Shown: piece by piece, positions 1 to 5,132 of the stretch
How positions within the stretch are numbered: position 1 is the stretch's first letter
How the letters are laid out: the number at the start of each line of letters is the position of its first letter
NCBI GenBank assembly: GCA_025362535.1
Contig: JANYGE010000359.1
Span: 1-5,644, forward strand
Origin: Hyphomicrobiales bacterium
GTDB taxonomy: Bacteria; Pseudomonadota; Alphaproteobacteria; Rhizobiales; Aestuariivirgaceae
Reading direction: 5' to 3'
Length of the DNA stretch: 5,644 bases
The notes under the pieces: generated by a model
Seen by the model: the letters and a program-made list of their open reading frames with translations, nothing else
Databases searched by the model: none
What the model was told of the DNA's origin: nothing
Translations under genes and position numbers: made by a program

Positions 1-1
1 T

Positions 2-568
2 ACCGCGCGCTATGGCGCAGCGCAGATTTTGCAGGGCGTAACCTTGCATGAAGGCACAAAGCTTTCGGTCAACTTTATTCTCAATGCAGGTGGTTTACGC
101 ATTCTGCCACGCGTCAAAGGCCTCGGCGCACAGACCTTACCGAGCCTCACCAAGGTCTTTGCCCTATCCGGCCCGCTGCACGGCCAATTGATCACATCGT
201 CACACACGCCAGGCGAAGTTCTAAAAGTCAGCGCCGGTGAATATCGCATCGAAAGCCGTTTCGAAAATGGCAACGCCGTGGCAGTGACCGATGTAAAAGT
301 AAAACCCGGTGTAATGAGTGCTGTGAATATTGATCATGTGGCTGGCCTTGCCCAGCTTTCGTATCGTGATGCCCTAAGGCAAGACATGCGTTGGACGATC
401 ACTGATGAAACAGGCATTAGGCTTCTCGAGTTTGGCCAATTGACCACCAGTTTGGTCTTAAAGCCCGGGCACTATCGTGCAAGTGCAACAGGTGTTACCG
501 AAAAGCCATCTATCGATTTTGAAATCCGGACCGGAGAGATTCAGAGCTTAGTGCTTGGCGCTCCATAA
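2..568 (+). CDS. Repeated beta-sandwich protein, C-terminal part (5' truncated)
   Basis: The reading frame is already open at the window edge, giving 188 visible residues that end at TAA 566-568; the true start lies outside. A TTG at 29 is only an internal Leu codon. The visible part contains about two and a half copies of one unit: a strand ending in Gly-x-Tyr-Arg (around 234-245 and 467-478), a variable stretch, then a [KRH]-x-[PTE]-G turn followed by a hydrophobic strand (around 50-80, 302-331 and 527-555). This resembles PEGA or carboxypeptidase-regulatory-like beta sandwiches. I recall similar C-termini in hypothetical proteins of rhizobia, some with an N-terminal von Willebrand A domain, but that part is not visible here. 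No C-terminal membrane anchor or catalytic motif is seen, so a binding or structural role in the envelope is only a guess. It is convergent with the redox operon and separated from it by a hairpin. Confidence 0.8.
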   Translation, partial: TARYGAAQILQGVTLHEGTKLSVNFILNAGGLRILPRVKGLGAQTLPSLTKVFALSGPLHGQLITSSHTPGEVLKVSAGEYRIESRFENGNAVAVTDVKVKPGVMSAVNIDHVAGLAQLSYRDALRQDMRWTITDETGIRLLEFGQLTTSLVLKPGHYRASATGVTEKPSIDFEIRTGEIQSLVLGAP

Positions 569-612
569 AAATAATTGAGGGGACACCTAAAATAAGTGCC
601 CCCTCAAAAAAT
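563..612 (-). terminator. Intrinsic terminator of the minus-strand redox operon
   Basis: An inverted repeat pairs 575-586 with 596-607: 12 positions with one A/C mismatch at 583/599, a GC-rich core of GAGGGG against CCCCTC, and a 9-nt loop. Read on the minus strand it is followed by TTATTTTTATGG (574-563), a good U-rich tail 23 nt past the stop of the Met-rich peptide gene. On the plus strand the hairpin is followed by A residues, so it should work less well for the upstream plus-strand gene. Confidence 0.8.
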
Positions 613-629
613 CACCCAATATGAGGCAA

Positions 630-893
630 TTACTTCATCATCGATTGTTTCATGGCTTCGGTGAGATGCATCGAGCAATCATCCATCTTATGATCTTTCA
701 TGGCCATTGCCGCCATATCGATTTCCTTCATCGCCATTTCCATGTGAGGCTTCATGGCCGGATCTTTCATCATTCCAACATCGGTCTTAATCTTCATCAT
801 TGTTGCGTCATCACATTTTGCCATCTCATCGGCATAGGCTGGTGCAGCAAGAGCAAGGCCAAGAAGTGCAGTCGCAAAAAGAGTTTTCATCAT
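630..893 (-). CDS. Secreted methionine-rich peptide, MrpX-like
   Basis: An 87-aa precursor. Residues 1-21 are a Sec signal peptide (MMKTLF, hydrophobic core, then APAYA before DEM), leaving a mature chain of 66 residues with 17 methionines, many lysines and aspartates, and two cysteines (precursor C27 and C73). Short M-x-M and MKD units recur without a strict repeat, and the chain looks helical and very polar. The start is set by a GGAG at 903-906, nine nt before ATG 893; a longer version from 935 would bury the signal peptide. It is the last gene of the operon, 116 nt after the molybdoenzyme gene. Met-rich periplasmic peptides beside YedY-type enzymes (MrpX of Azospira suillum, and MXKDX-repeat proteins in many Proteobacteria) are thought to be sacrificial oxidant sinks, reacting with hypochlorite and being re-reduced by the neighbouring enzyme. 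I infer that role here. A copper- or other metal-binding role is the main alternative, since Met, His and Cys are all present. Confidence 0.82.
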   Translation of the reverse strand: MMKTLFATALLGLALAAPAYADEMAKCDDATMMKIKTDVGMMKDPAMKPHMEMAMKEIDMAAMAMKDHKMDDCSMHLTEAMKQSMMK

Positions 894-902
894 GATGGGT
901 TT

Positions 903-906
903 CTCC
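903..906 (-). promoter_or_regulatory. Ribosome binding site deciding the Met-rich peptide start
   Basis: Minus-strand GGAG, 9 nt upstream of the ATG at 893 and 12 nt from the following in-frame ATG at 890. It supports starting at MMKTLF rather than at the upstream ATG (935), which has no comparable site. Confidence 0.6.
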
Positions 907-946
907 AAAAATTTAAGGACAACATCGTCCCCCATCTGATTTGCCG

Positions 947-976
947 CTTATACGGATCAACTGCCAATAACGATCC
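947..976 (-). promoter_or_regulatory. Possible separate promoter for the Met-rich peptide gene
   Basis: In the 116-nt gap before the peptide gene the minus strand reads GGATC (976-972), 17 nt, then CGTA (954-951). This is one mismatch per half from the alphaproteobacterial EcfG general-stress consensus as I remember it (GGAAC, 16-17 nt, CGTT). A sigma-70-like TATAAG (952-947) overlaps it but has no good -35. Either would give a leader of roughly 50 nt carrying the GGAG site. The match is too short to be sure; it may be chance. Confidence 0.25.
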
Positions 977-1009
977 CGCGAGCCACGAATTTGTGATCAC
1001 GCGTGAACA

Positions 1010-1771
1010 TTAAGCGCCACTAAACCAATTATAACCTTGGTTTTCCCAATAGCCGCCGGGATAGTCATTGGTCACAAAAATTTCCATCACATGTTTTGGA
1101 TTTTTGAAACCAAGCTTGGTGGGCACGCGAATTTTAAACGGGAAGCCATTGCGTGGTTCAATCGTCTTATCATTGAAGGTCAAAGCCATCGTGGTCTGCG
1201 GGTGAAGTGCTGTCGCCATGTCTAAACTGGTGAAATACTCATCAGCACATTTGAAGCCCACATATTTGGCCGTAGTATCCGCCCCCACTTTGCGCAGGAA
1301 ATCACCAAAGGAAGGGCCACCCCATTTGCCAATCAGGCTCCAGCCTTCAACACAAATATGACGGGTAATCTGCGATTGTTGCGGCAACTCACGAAGTTGC
1401 GCAAGTGTCCAACTCGCCTTGTCGGCAATCATGCCGCTGAGCTCAAGCTTATAATCCGCTTCAGCAACCACAACCACTTCATCCTCGCCATAAAATGCGT
1501 TGAACCGAAACGGGTCCACCACATCTTTTTGCTCATAAGTGAGCGCAAGCTTATTGGGATCAAATATGGCACCTTGAGCCTTATCATTCCAATTCGACAT
1601 GGCCTTCAGAATACGGTCCACTGGCGTATTATCTTCGATGGAATCGCAGCCCGTTAACAAGGCCAGCGCGCCGAGGGAAAGCGTCTGCTTCATAAACGCG
1701 CGGCGTTCAATATTCAAAATCGGTTGCGTGCGCTCCAACATCAGTGGCGCAAGTCTGCGTTTAAGCAACAT
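1010..1771 (-). CDS. Periplasmic molybdopterin-dependent oxidoreductase, YedY/MsrP-related, Tat lipoprotein
   Basis: A 253-aa member of the sulfite oxidase/YedY fold (oxidoreductase molybdopterin-binding domain). Residues 23-28 read RRAFMK, a twin-arginine motif; the hydrophobic stretch after it ends in LLTGC, a lipobox, so Cys42 may be lipidated and Asp43 would favour the inner membrane. The catalytic domain has RHICVEGW with Cys140 as the expected Mo ligand, then KWGGPSFGDFL, the cofactor-binding PTKLGFKNPKHV (217-228), and a C-terminal PGGYWENQGYNWFSG. It is shorter than E. coli MsrP (about 334 aa) and resembles the short YedY1 type. The start is ATG 1771 with AAGGGAG six nt upstream; it overlaps the cytochrome b gene by 11 nt, implying coupling. 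Expected role: reduction of methionine sulfoxide or a similar S- or N-oxide in the periplasm with electrons from the cytochrome b; the Met-rich peptide is the obvious candidate substrate. The substrate is inference. Confidence 0.9.
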   Translation of the reverse strand: MLLKRRLAPLMLERTQPILNIERRAFMKQTLSLGALALLTGCDSIEDNTPVDRILKAMSNWNDKAQGAIFDPNKLALTYEQKDVVDPFRFNAFYGEDEVVVVAEADYKLELSGMIADKASWTLAQLRELPQQSQITRHICVEGWSLIGKWGGPSFGDFLRKVGADTTAKYVGFKCADEYFTSLDMATALHPQTTMALTFNDKTIEPRNGFPFKIRVPTKLGFKNPKHVMEIFVTNDYPGGYWENQGYNWFSGA

Positions 1772-2408
1772 GATCAACTCCCTTTTCAACAGGGGCGGAT
1801 TTACGCGCCCAGCCGGTTATCATTGGAATAAATGTCGAAGGCACGATGGCCACTAAAACCAAATGCATCACGATGAAGGCACAGATCAAACTCATGCAAA
1901 TGAAATGCACCAGTCGCGCGCCCTCATAGCCTCCGAACAAAAGGCCGATGGTTTGAAACTGTACCGATTTCCATATCGCCAAGCCAGAGAGGAACACCGT
2001 CAGCATCAGCACGATCACACCAATATATGAAATCTTCTGAACCGAATTATAGTGGCCCACATCATGCGGAAGCCTGCCGCGTAAGGCCTTGCCCAAATCA
2101 CGCAGGATGGACATGGGTGTAACGGGAAACATCGAACGGCGATAATGGCCGGATAATATGCTGACGAAGAAATAAATCAGCAAATTGATCACGAACACCC
2201 ACATCACAGCAAAATGAAATTGCAGGCCACCGCCCAGCCAACCACCCAAGGTCAGGGATCTGGGAAATTCCAGCCATTCAAATAACGGAGACGCATTGTA
2301 GATTTGCCAACCACTCATGATCATCAACACCATCGCCACCGCGTTGATCCAATGAAATATGCGCACATAAAGTGGATGAATTTTAATCTTGTCGCCAATC
2401 TTGCTCAT
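1761..2408 (-). CDS. Four-helix cytochrome b (b561/YedZ1-like) electron donor to the molybdoenzyme
   Basis: A 215-aa integral membrane protein of the cytochrome b561/bacterial b-type family. Four hydrophobic segments are visible at about residues 17-36, 64-85, 126-146 and 167-189. Likely haem ligands are His19 in YVRIFHW of helix 1, His65 in helix 2, and His168 with His182 in helix 4; further histidines (H11, H88, H115, H119) lie near the membrane faces. The short C-terminal tail is basic and probably cytoplasmic. It should carry electrons from the quinone pool to the periplasmic molybdoenzyme, whose gene starts inside its last codons (11-nt overlap), so the two proteins are almost certainly a pair. 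It is unlike canonical MsrQ (YedZ), a six-helix ferric-reductase-like protein. ATG 2408 is preceded by GAGGGA a few nt upstream. It lies 76 nt after the pirin gene with no terminator between them. Confidence 0.9.
   Translation of the reverse strand: MSKIGDKIKIHPLYVRIFHWINAVAMVLMIMSGWQIYNASPLFEWLEFPRSLTLGGWLGGGLQFHFAVMWVFVINLLIYFFVSILSGHYRRSMFPVTPMSILRDLGKALRGRLPHDVGHYNSVQKISYIGVIVLMLTVFLSGLAIWKSVQFQTIGLLFGGYEGARLVHFICMSLICAFIVMHLVLVAIVPSTFIPMITGWARKSAPVEKGVDHVA
1778..1784 (-). promoter_or_regulatory. Shine-Dalgarno site of the molybdoenzyme gene
   Basis: Minus-strand AAGGGAG lies six nt upstream of ATG 1771, inside the last codons of the cytochrome b gene. It fixes the start at MLLKRR and argues against an upstream TTG at 1789, which would lie on the far side of this site. 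Confidence 0.75.
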
Positions 2409-2428
2409 GATTCCCTCGCAGGTGGGAA

Positions 2429-2457
2429 AGAATTGAGCAGGCAGGCTCTAAGAGCAA
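2429..2457 (-). promoter_or_regulatory. Possible internal promoter and palindrome before the cytochrome b gene
   Basis: The 76-nt gap between pirin and cytochrome b holds TTGCTC (2457-2452), 17 nt, then AATTCT (2434-2429) on the minus strand; the -10 is poor. The perfect palindrome GCTCT-A-AGAGC (2445-2455) overlaps the -35 and spacer and could be an operator. It might give the cytochrome b/molybdoenzyme/peptide genes independent expression. The evidence is weak. Confidence 0.22.
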
Positions 2458-2484
2458 GTAAACTTCGATCACTTTTTTGGCAGA

Positions 2485-3402
2485 TTAGTTTGGCAGAGGG
2501 ATAAACTCTTTGTCATCGCCGGGCACCATAGAAAACTTGCCAGTGCGCCATTCTTCTTTGGCCGCTTCGATTTTTTCTTTCGAAGAGGATACGAAGTTCC
2601 ACCAAATATGGCGCGGACCATCCATTGGTTCGCCACCCAGCAGCATGAAATGGCTCGCCTCAAGTGCCTCAACCACAATCTCTGCCTTAGGTTTGAAAGA
2701 AACCAGCTTGCCCGCTTCGATTACGCGGCCCGCAATTTCAATACGGCCTGAGACAAGATAAAGCCCGCGTTCTTCATGCTCAGGCTGAATAGGCAAGCGC
2801 GCTCCCGTTTCTAACCTCACGTCAGCGTAGAACAAGTCAGAATGGGTTTTCACAGGCGAAGCTGCTCCATAAAGCTTGCCAGCGATCACTTGAACCTTGC
2901 GGCCATGATCACTCAAAATCGGCAGCAGCTCATGCGCTATATGTTCAAATGCAGGGGGAACTTCTTCTAGGTGTTTGGGCAGTGCCACCCAACTTTGCAA
3001 GCCAAACATATTCTGCCCTGAAGCGCGTTCTAACGCCGGCGTACGCTCCGAATGCACTATACCTTTGCCAGCCGTCATCCAGTTGAGTTCGCCTGGCGAA
3101 ATTGCCTGCTCCGAGCCCAAACTATCGCGGTGATAAATTGTTCCATTAAACAACCAAGTGACTGTAGCTAGACCAATATGCGGATGTGGTCGCACATCCA
3201 TGCCTTGCCCCGCCTTCATCATCACCGGACCAAACCGATCAAAGAAAATGAACGGCCCGATCATTTGCCGTTCAGCCGCAGGCAAAGCCCGGTGCACTTC
3301 AAACGCCCCAATATCGCGCATGCGCGGAACAATCACATGCTCAATGGCATCAACACTGGCGGCATCGCCTGCAATTGGGTCGGGCACGTGAGGTAATGTC
3401 AT
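2485..3402 (-). CDS. Pirin family protein
   Basis: A 305-aa bicupin of the pirin family, normal length. The N-terminal cupin has the family signature: IGPFIFFDRFGP (48-59), then RPHPHIGLATVTW with His73 and His75, and GIVHSE with His117 and Glu119. These four are the expected metal ligands (compare H56, H58, H101, E103 of human pirin), so a metal site is intact. The C-terminal cupin follows from about residue 170, and the chain ends in a charged region typical of the long bacterial pirins. Some bacterial pirins are quercetin dioxygenases and others bind regulators or metabolic enzymes; the substrate cannot be told here. The start ATG 3402 overlaps the TGA of the LLM gene as ATGA, with AAGGAAA eight nt upstream inside that gene, so translation is coupled. 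No signal peptide, so cytoplasmic. Confidence 0.93.
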   Translation of the reverse strand: MTLPHVPDPIAGDAASVDAIEHVIVPRMRDIGAFEVHRALPAAERQMIGPFIFFDRFGPVMMKAGQGMDVRPHPHIGLATVTWLFNGTIYHRDSLGSEQAISPGELNWMTAGKGIVHSERTPALERASGQNMFGLQSWVALPKHLEEVPPAFEHIAHELLPILSDHGRKVQVIAGKLYGAASPVKTHSDLFYADVRLETGARLPIQPEHEERGLYLVSGRIEIAGRVIEAGKLVSFKPKAEIVVEALEASHFMLLGGEPMDGPRHIWWNFVSSSKEKIEAAKEEWRTGKFSMVPGDDKEFIPLPN

Positions 3403-4418
3403 ATCAAAGCTTTCCTTACTGCAGGAGCCACCTTACTGCCCAAAATTTCAATAGCTTTCAATTGCTCCGCATGCGGAACCGTTCCAATGGCCATTTGAAT
3501 GAGAATACGCGTGTTTTTGAAAATCTCATGCAGTTCCAAAATCCGGTCGGTCACCCGCGCTGCATCCCCAATAATGAGATTGCCTGTGGGACCAGCCGCC
3601 GCTTCAAAATGCGCCATGCCTTGCGGTCCCCAACCACGCTCGCGGCCAATGCGGTTCATCACTTCCAAATGTGCGGCACTGTAAATTTTCTTGGCATGAT
3701 CCGTTGATGTGGAAACAAAACCATGCATGTTCAAGCTGAGCTGAATCTTTGAAGCATCATGGCCAGCCTTGGCATGGCTCTCCCGGTAGAGGTGAAAAAA
3801 CGGCGCGAACCGACGCGGATCTCCGCCGATAATAGCCAGCGCCATCGGCAAATCCAAAGTCGCTGCCCGCACTGCTGATTCCGGCGTGCCACCCACGGCA
3901 ATCCAGATTGGCATTTTCTTTTGTTCTGGTCGTGGATAGATTCCAGAATCTTTAAGCGAGGGCCGAAGCGCACCGGTCCAGGTGATGCGGTCGGCATCGC
4001 GCAGCTTCATGAGCAGATCGAGCTTCTCAGCAAACAGCGCATCATAATCTTCGAGATCATAACCAAATAGCGGATAGGATTCGATGAACGATCCCCTCCC
4101 CGCCATAATCTCAGCGCGGCCATTGGAAATCCCATCCACTGTGGCAAATTGCTGGAACACGCGCACCGGATCATCTGAGGAAAGAACCGTAACCGCACTG
4201 GAAAGCCTGATGCGCTTGGTGCGCGAAGCCCCCGCCGCCAAAGCGACTGCAGGCGAAGAGACGGCATAATCCGCGCGGTGATGTTCACCCACGGCAAACA
4301 CATCAAGCCCAGCCTGATCAGCCAGCTCCATCTCTTCAACTAGGTTGCGCAAGCGAAGCCCCGCTTGTTCAGGGTGGCCCGCCGCGACATCGGCAAATGT
4401 GTAAATTCCAATTTCCAT
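3399..4418 (-). CDS. LLM-class flavin-dependent oxidoreductase (luciferase-like)
   Basis: A 339-aa TIM-barrel protein of the bacterial luciferase-like family, closest by eye to the Atu2307/2I7G type. Visible signatures are GIYTFAD at the N terminus, GEHHRADYAVSSP (44-56), SSAVTVLSSDDPVRVFQQFATVD around 73-95 with its cis-peptide-type turn, the AGRGSFIESYPLFGYD loop (105-120), and PIWIAVGGTPES around 170-181 for flavin phosphate binding. Such enzymes use reduced FMN, usually as monooxygenases or reductases; the substrate is unknown. It is the first gene of the operon and shares ATGA with the pirin gene. There is no clear Shine-Dalgarno before ATG 4418, and a putative -10 ends only six nt away, so the mRNA may be leaderless. 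A cytoplasmic electrophile- or xenobiotic-handling role beside pirin is an inference. Confidence 0.92.
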   Translation of the reverse strand: MEIGIYTFADVAAGHPEQAGLRLRNLVEEMELADQAGLDVFAVGEHHRADYAVSSPAVALAAGASRTKRIRLSSAVTVLSSDDPVRVFQQFATVDGISNGRAEIMAGRGSFIESYPLFGYDLEDYDALFAEKLDLLMKLRDADRITWTGALRPSLKDSGIYPRPEQKKMPIWIAVGGTPESAVRAATLDLPMALAIIGGDPRRFAPFFHLYRESHAKAGHDASKIQLSLNMHGFVSTSTDHAKKIYSAAHLEVMNRIGRERGWGPQGMAHFEAAAGPTGNLIIGDAARVTDRILELHEIFKNTRILIQMAIGTVPHAEQLKAIEILGSKVAPAVRKALI

Positions 4419-4424
4419 GAGAGC

Positions 4425-4453
4425 TATATGGAACTGAACGAATTACAGTTCAA
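4425..4453 (-). promoter_or_regulatory. Putative promoter of the redox operon with inverted repeat
   Basis: On the minus strand TTGAAC (4453-4448), 17 nt, then CATATA (4430-4425); the expected start point falls at about 4418, on the ATG of the LLM gene. GAACTG (4431-4436) and CAGTTC (4446-4451) form a 6-bp inverted repeat with a 9-nt gap filling the spacer, a possible operator. The -35 is a fair match; the -10 keeps the key A at position 2 but is otherwise moderate. Confidence 0.4.
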
Positions 4454-4459
4454 GGGCAA

Positions 4460-4496
4460 GATAGCAAATTCCGCTTGCACATCAAAGTTTGCTATC
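4460..4496. repeat. Inverted repeat, candidate HicB operator
   Basis: GATAGCAAA (4460-4468) and its exact complement TTTGCTATC (4488-4496), 9 bp each with a 19-nt gap. The arms flank the -35 and enter the spacer of the hicA promoter, and the left arm lies just upstream of the -35 proposed for the divergent operon. A second inverted repeat, GCTTGCA (4473-4479) with TGCAAGC (4503-4509), interleaves with it. HicB antitoxins with a ribbon-helix-helix domain usually repress their own promoter through such repeats. Confidence 0.5.
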
Positions 4497-4503
4497 ATAT
4501 ATT
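4475..4503 (+). promoter_or_regulatory. hicAB promoter
   Basis: TTGCAC (4475-4480), a 17-nt spacer, then TATATT (4498-4503), close to the sigma-70 consensus. The expected start point is at about 4510, the A of the hicA ATG, and no Shine-Dalgarno fits between, so the transcript is probably leaderless. Confidence 0.65.
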
Positions 4504-4509
4504 GCAAGC

Positions 4510-4764
4510 ATGAACAACAGGCAGCGCAAGACGCTGGAAGCGGTATTCGCAGAACCCACGAAGTCAAATATCGCTTGGTCGGATATTGAGGCATTGTTGC
4601 GTGCAGTCGATTGCATCATCAAAGAGGGCGCCGGTTCCCGCGTGAGGTTTAAGATGGGAAACGAGATACTGATGATCCATCGCCCTCATCCGCAGAAGGA
4701 AACGAAAGAATATGTTGTCCGCGCAACGCGAGAATTTTTGATAAAGATTGGAATTAAACCATGA
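4510..4764 (+). CDS. hicA: HicA family toxin, GSRVRF variant
   Basis: An 84-aa protein of the HicA family, in the subgroup starting MNNRQRKTLEAVF. HicA toxins are small double-stranded-RNA-binding-fold ribonucleases that cut mRNA and are neutralised by HicB. Here the core is EGAGSRVRF (39-47), HRPHPQKE (57-64), then a final helix EYVVRATREFLIKIGIKP. Most characterised HicA proteins carry the catalytic His in a GSHxxF-type or GSNH segment; this one has Arg44-Val45 there, with histidines at 57 and 60 instead, so its catalytic arrangement may differ. The ATG at 4510 is preferred to an in-frame TTG at 4489 because that TTG lies between the promoter hexamers. It overlaps hicB by 4 nt (ATGA), the usual coupled layout. 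Confidence 0.88.
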   Translation: MNNRQRKTLEAVFAEPTKSNIAWSDIEALLRAVDCIIKEGAGSRVRFKMGNEILMIHRPHPQKETKEYVVRATREFLIKIGIKP

Positions 4765-5096
4765 CAAAACCAATGACCTATAACGGCTATCACGGCAGTG
4801 TTGAATACTCGCCCGAAGATGACTGCCTTCACGGCCGCCTTTTGAACATCAATGATATTATCACTTATGAAGGCAATTCACTTTCAGAAATTAAAATTGC
4901 GTTTCGCGATTCAGTAGATGACTATCTCGTCTTTTGCACTGAAACAGGCAAAAGCCCTGATAAACCTTACTCAGGAAAAATGATGTTCCGAGTTGCTCCC
5001 GAAGTCCACGCCAAAGCAGCGCTGGCGGCGCAGTTGAAGGGAATTAGTTTGAACCAATGGGCGGAGGAGGTTTTGAGGGAGGCTGCGGACAATTGA
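4761..5096 (+). CDS. hicB: HicB family antitoxin
   Basis: A 111-aa HicB antitoxin with the usual two parts. Residues 6-70 form the degenerate RNase H-like domain (YHGSVEYSPEDDCLHGRLLNI, then the helix SLSEIKIAFRDSVDDYLVFCTETGKSP) that binds and blocks HicA. Residues 72-109 form a ribbon-helix-helix DNA-binding domain (KMMFRVAPEVHAKAALAAQ, ISLNQWAEEVL). It should repress its own promoter with HicA as co-repressor; candidate operator repeats lie at 4460-4509. The ATG overlaps the hicA stop codon, with only a weak GGA-type site upstream, so translation depends on coupling. Confidence 0.93.
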   Translation: MTKPMTYNGYHGSVEYSPEDDCLHGRLLNINDIITYEGNSLSEIKIAFRDSVDDYLVFCTETGKSPDKPYSGKMMFRVAPEVHAKAALAAQLKGISLNQWAEEVLREAADN

Positions 5097-5104
5097 CAGT
5101 TATT

Positions 5105-5132
5105 TTCAGGTCTAAGTTTTGTCGGACCTGAA
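5105..5132. terminator. Hairpin in the convergent gap after hicB
   Basis: TTCAGGTC (5105-5112) pairs exactly with GACCTGAA (5125-5132), an 8-bp stem with a 12-nt loop. It sits in the 36-bp gap between the hicB stop and the stop of the convergent gene. Neither strand has a proper U tract after it, so it is a weak or non-canonical bidirectional terminator at best. Confidence 0.45.

Noticed and set aside
563..612. Terminator at 575-607 acting equally on the upstream plus-strand gene
   Set aside because: On the plus strand the stem is followed by A residues, not U, so only the minus-strand direction fits a canonical intrinsic terminator.
894..935. Longer N terminus for the Met-rich peptide, starting at ATG 935
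   Set aside because: It would put 14 residues in front of a clear signal peptide and has no good ribosome site; GGAG at 903-906 fits ATG 893.
621..1013. Plus-strand open frame of 130 codons, rich in His
   Set aside because: It is the antisense of the Met-rich peptide gene: ATG read backwards is CAT, so the His-richness is a mirror of the methionines. No ribosome site or family resemblance.
1772..1789. TTG start at 1789 for the molybdoenzyme
   Set aside because: The strong AAGGGAG at 1778-1784 lies downstream of that TTG and six nt before ATG 1771.
2409..2484. Terminator between the pirin and cytochrome b genes
   Set aside because: Only a short GCTCT/AGAGC palindrome with a 1-nt centre is present and no U tract follows on the minus strand.
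3731..4339. Minus-strand open frames inside the LLM gene (3731-3997 and 4007-4339)
   Set aside because: Out-of-frame shadows with Arg/Trp/Ser-rich translations and no recognisable motif; the LLM frame is intact through the region.
4489..4509. TTG start at 4489 for hicA
   Set aside because: It lies between the -35 and -10 hexamers of the hicA promoter, so it would not be in the transcript, and HicA homologues of this type begin MNxxQRKTLE.
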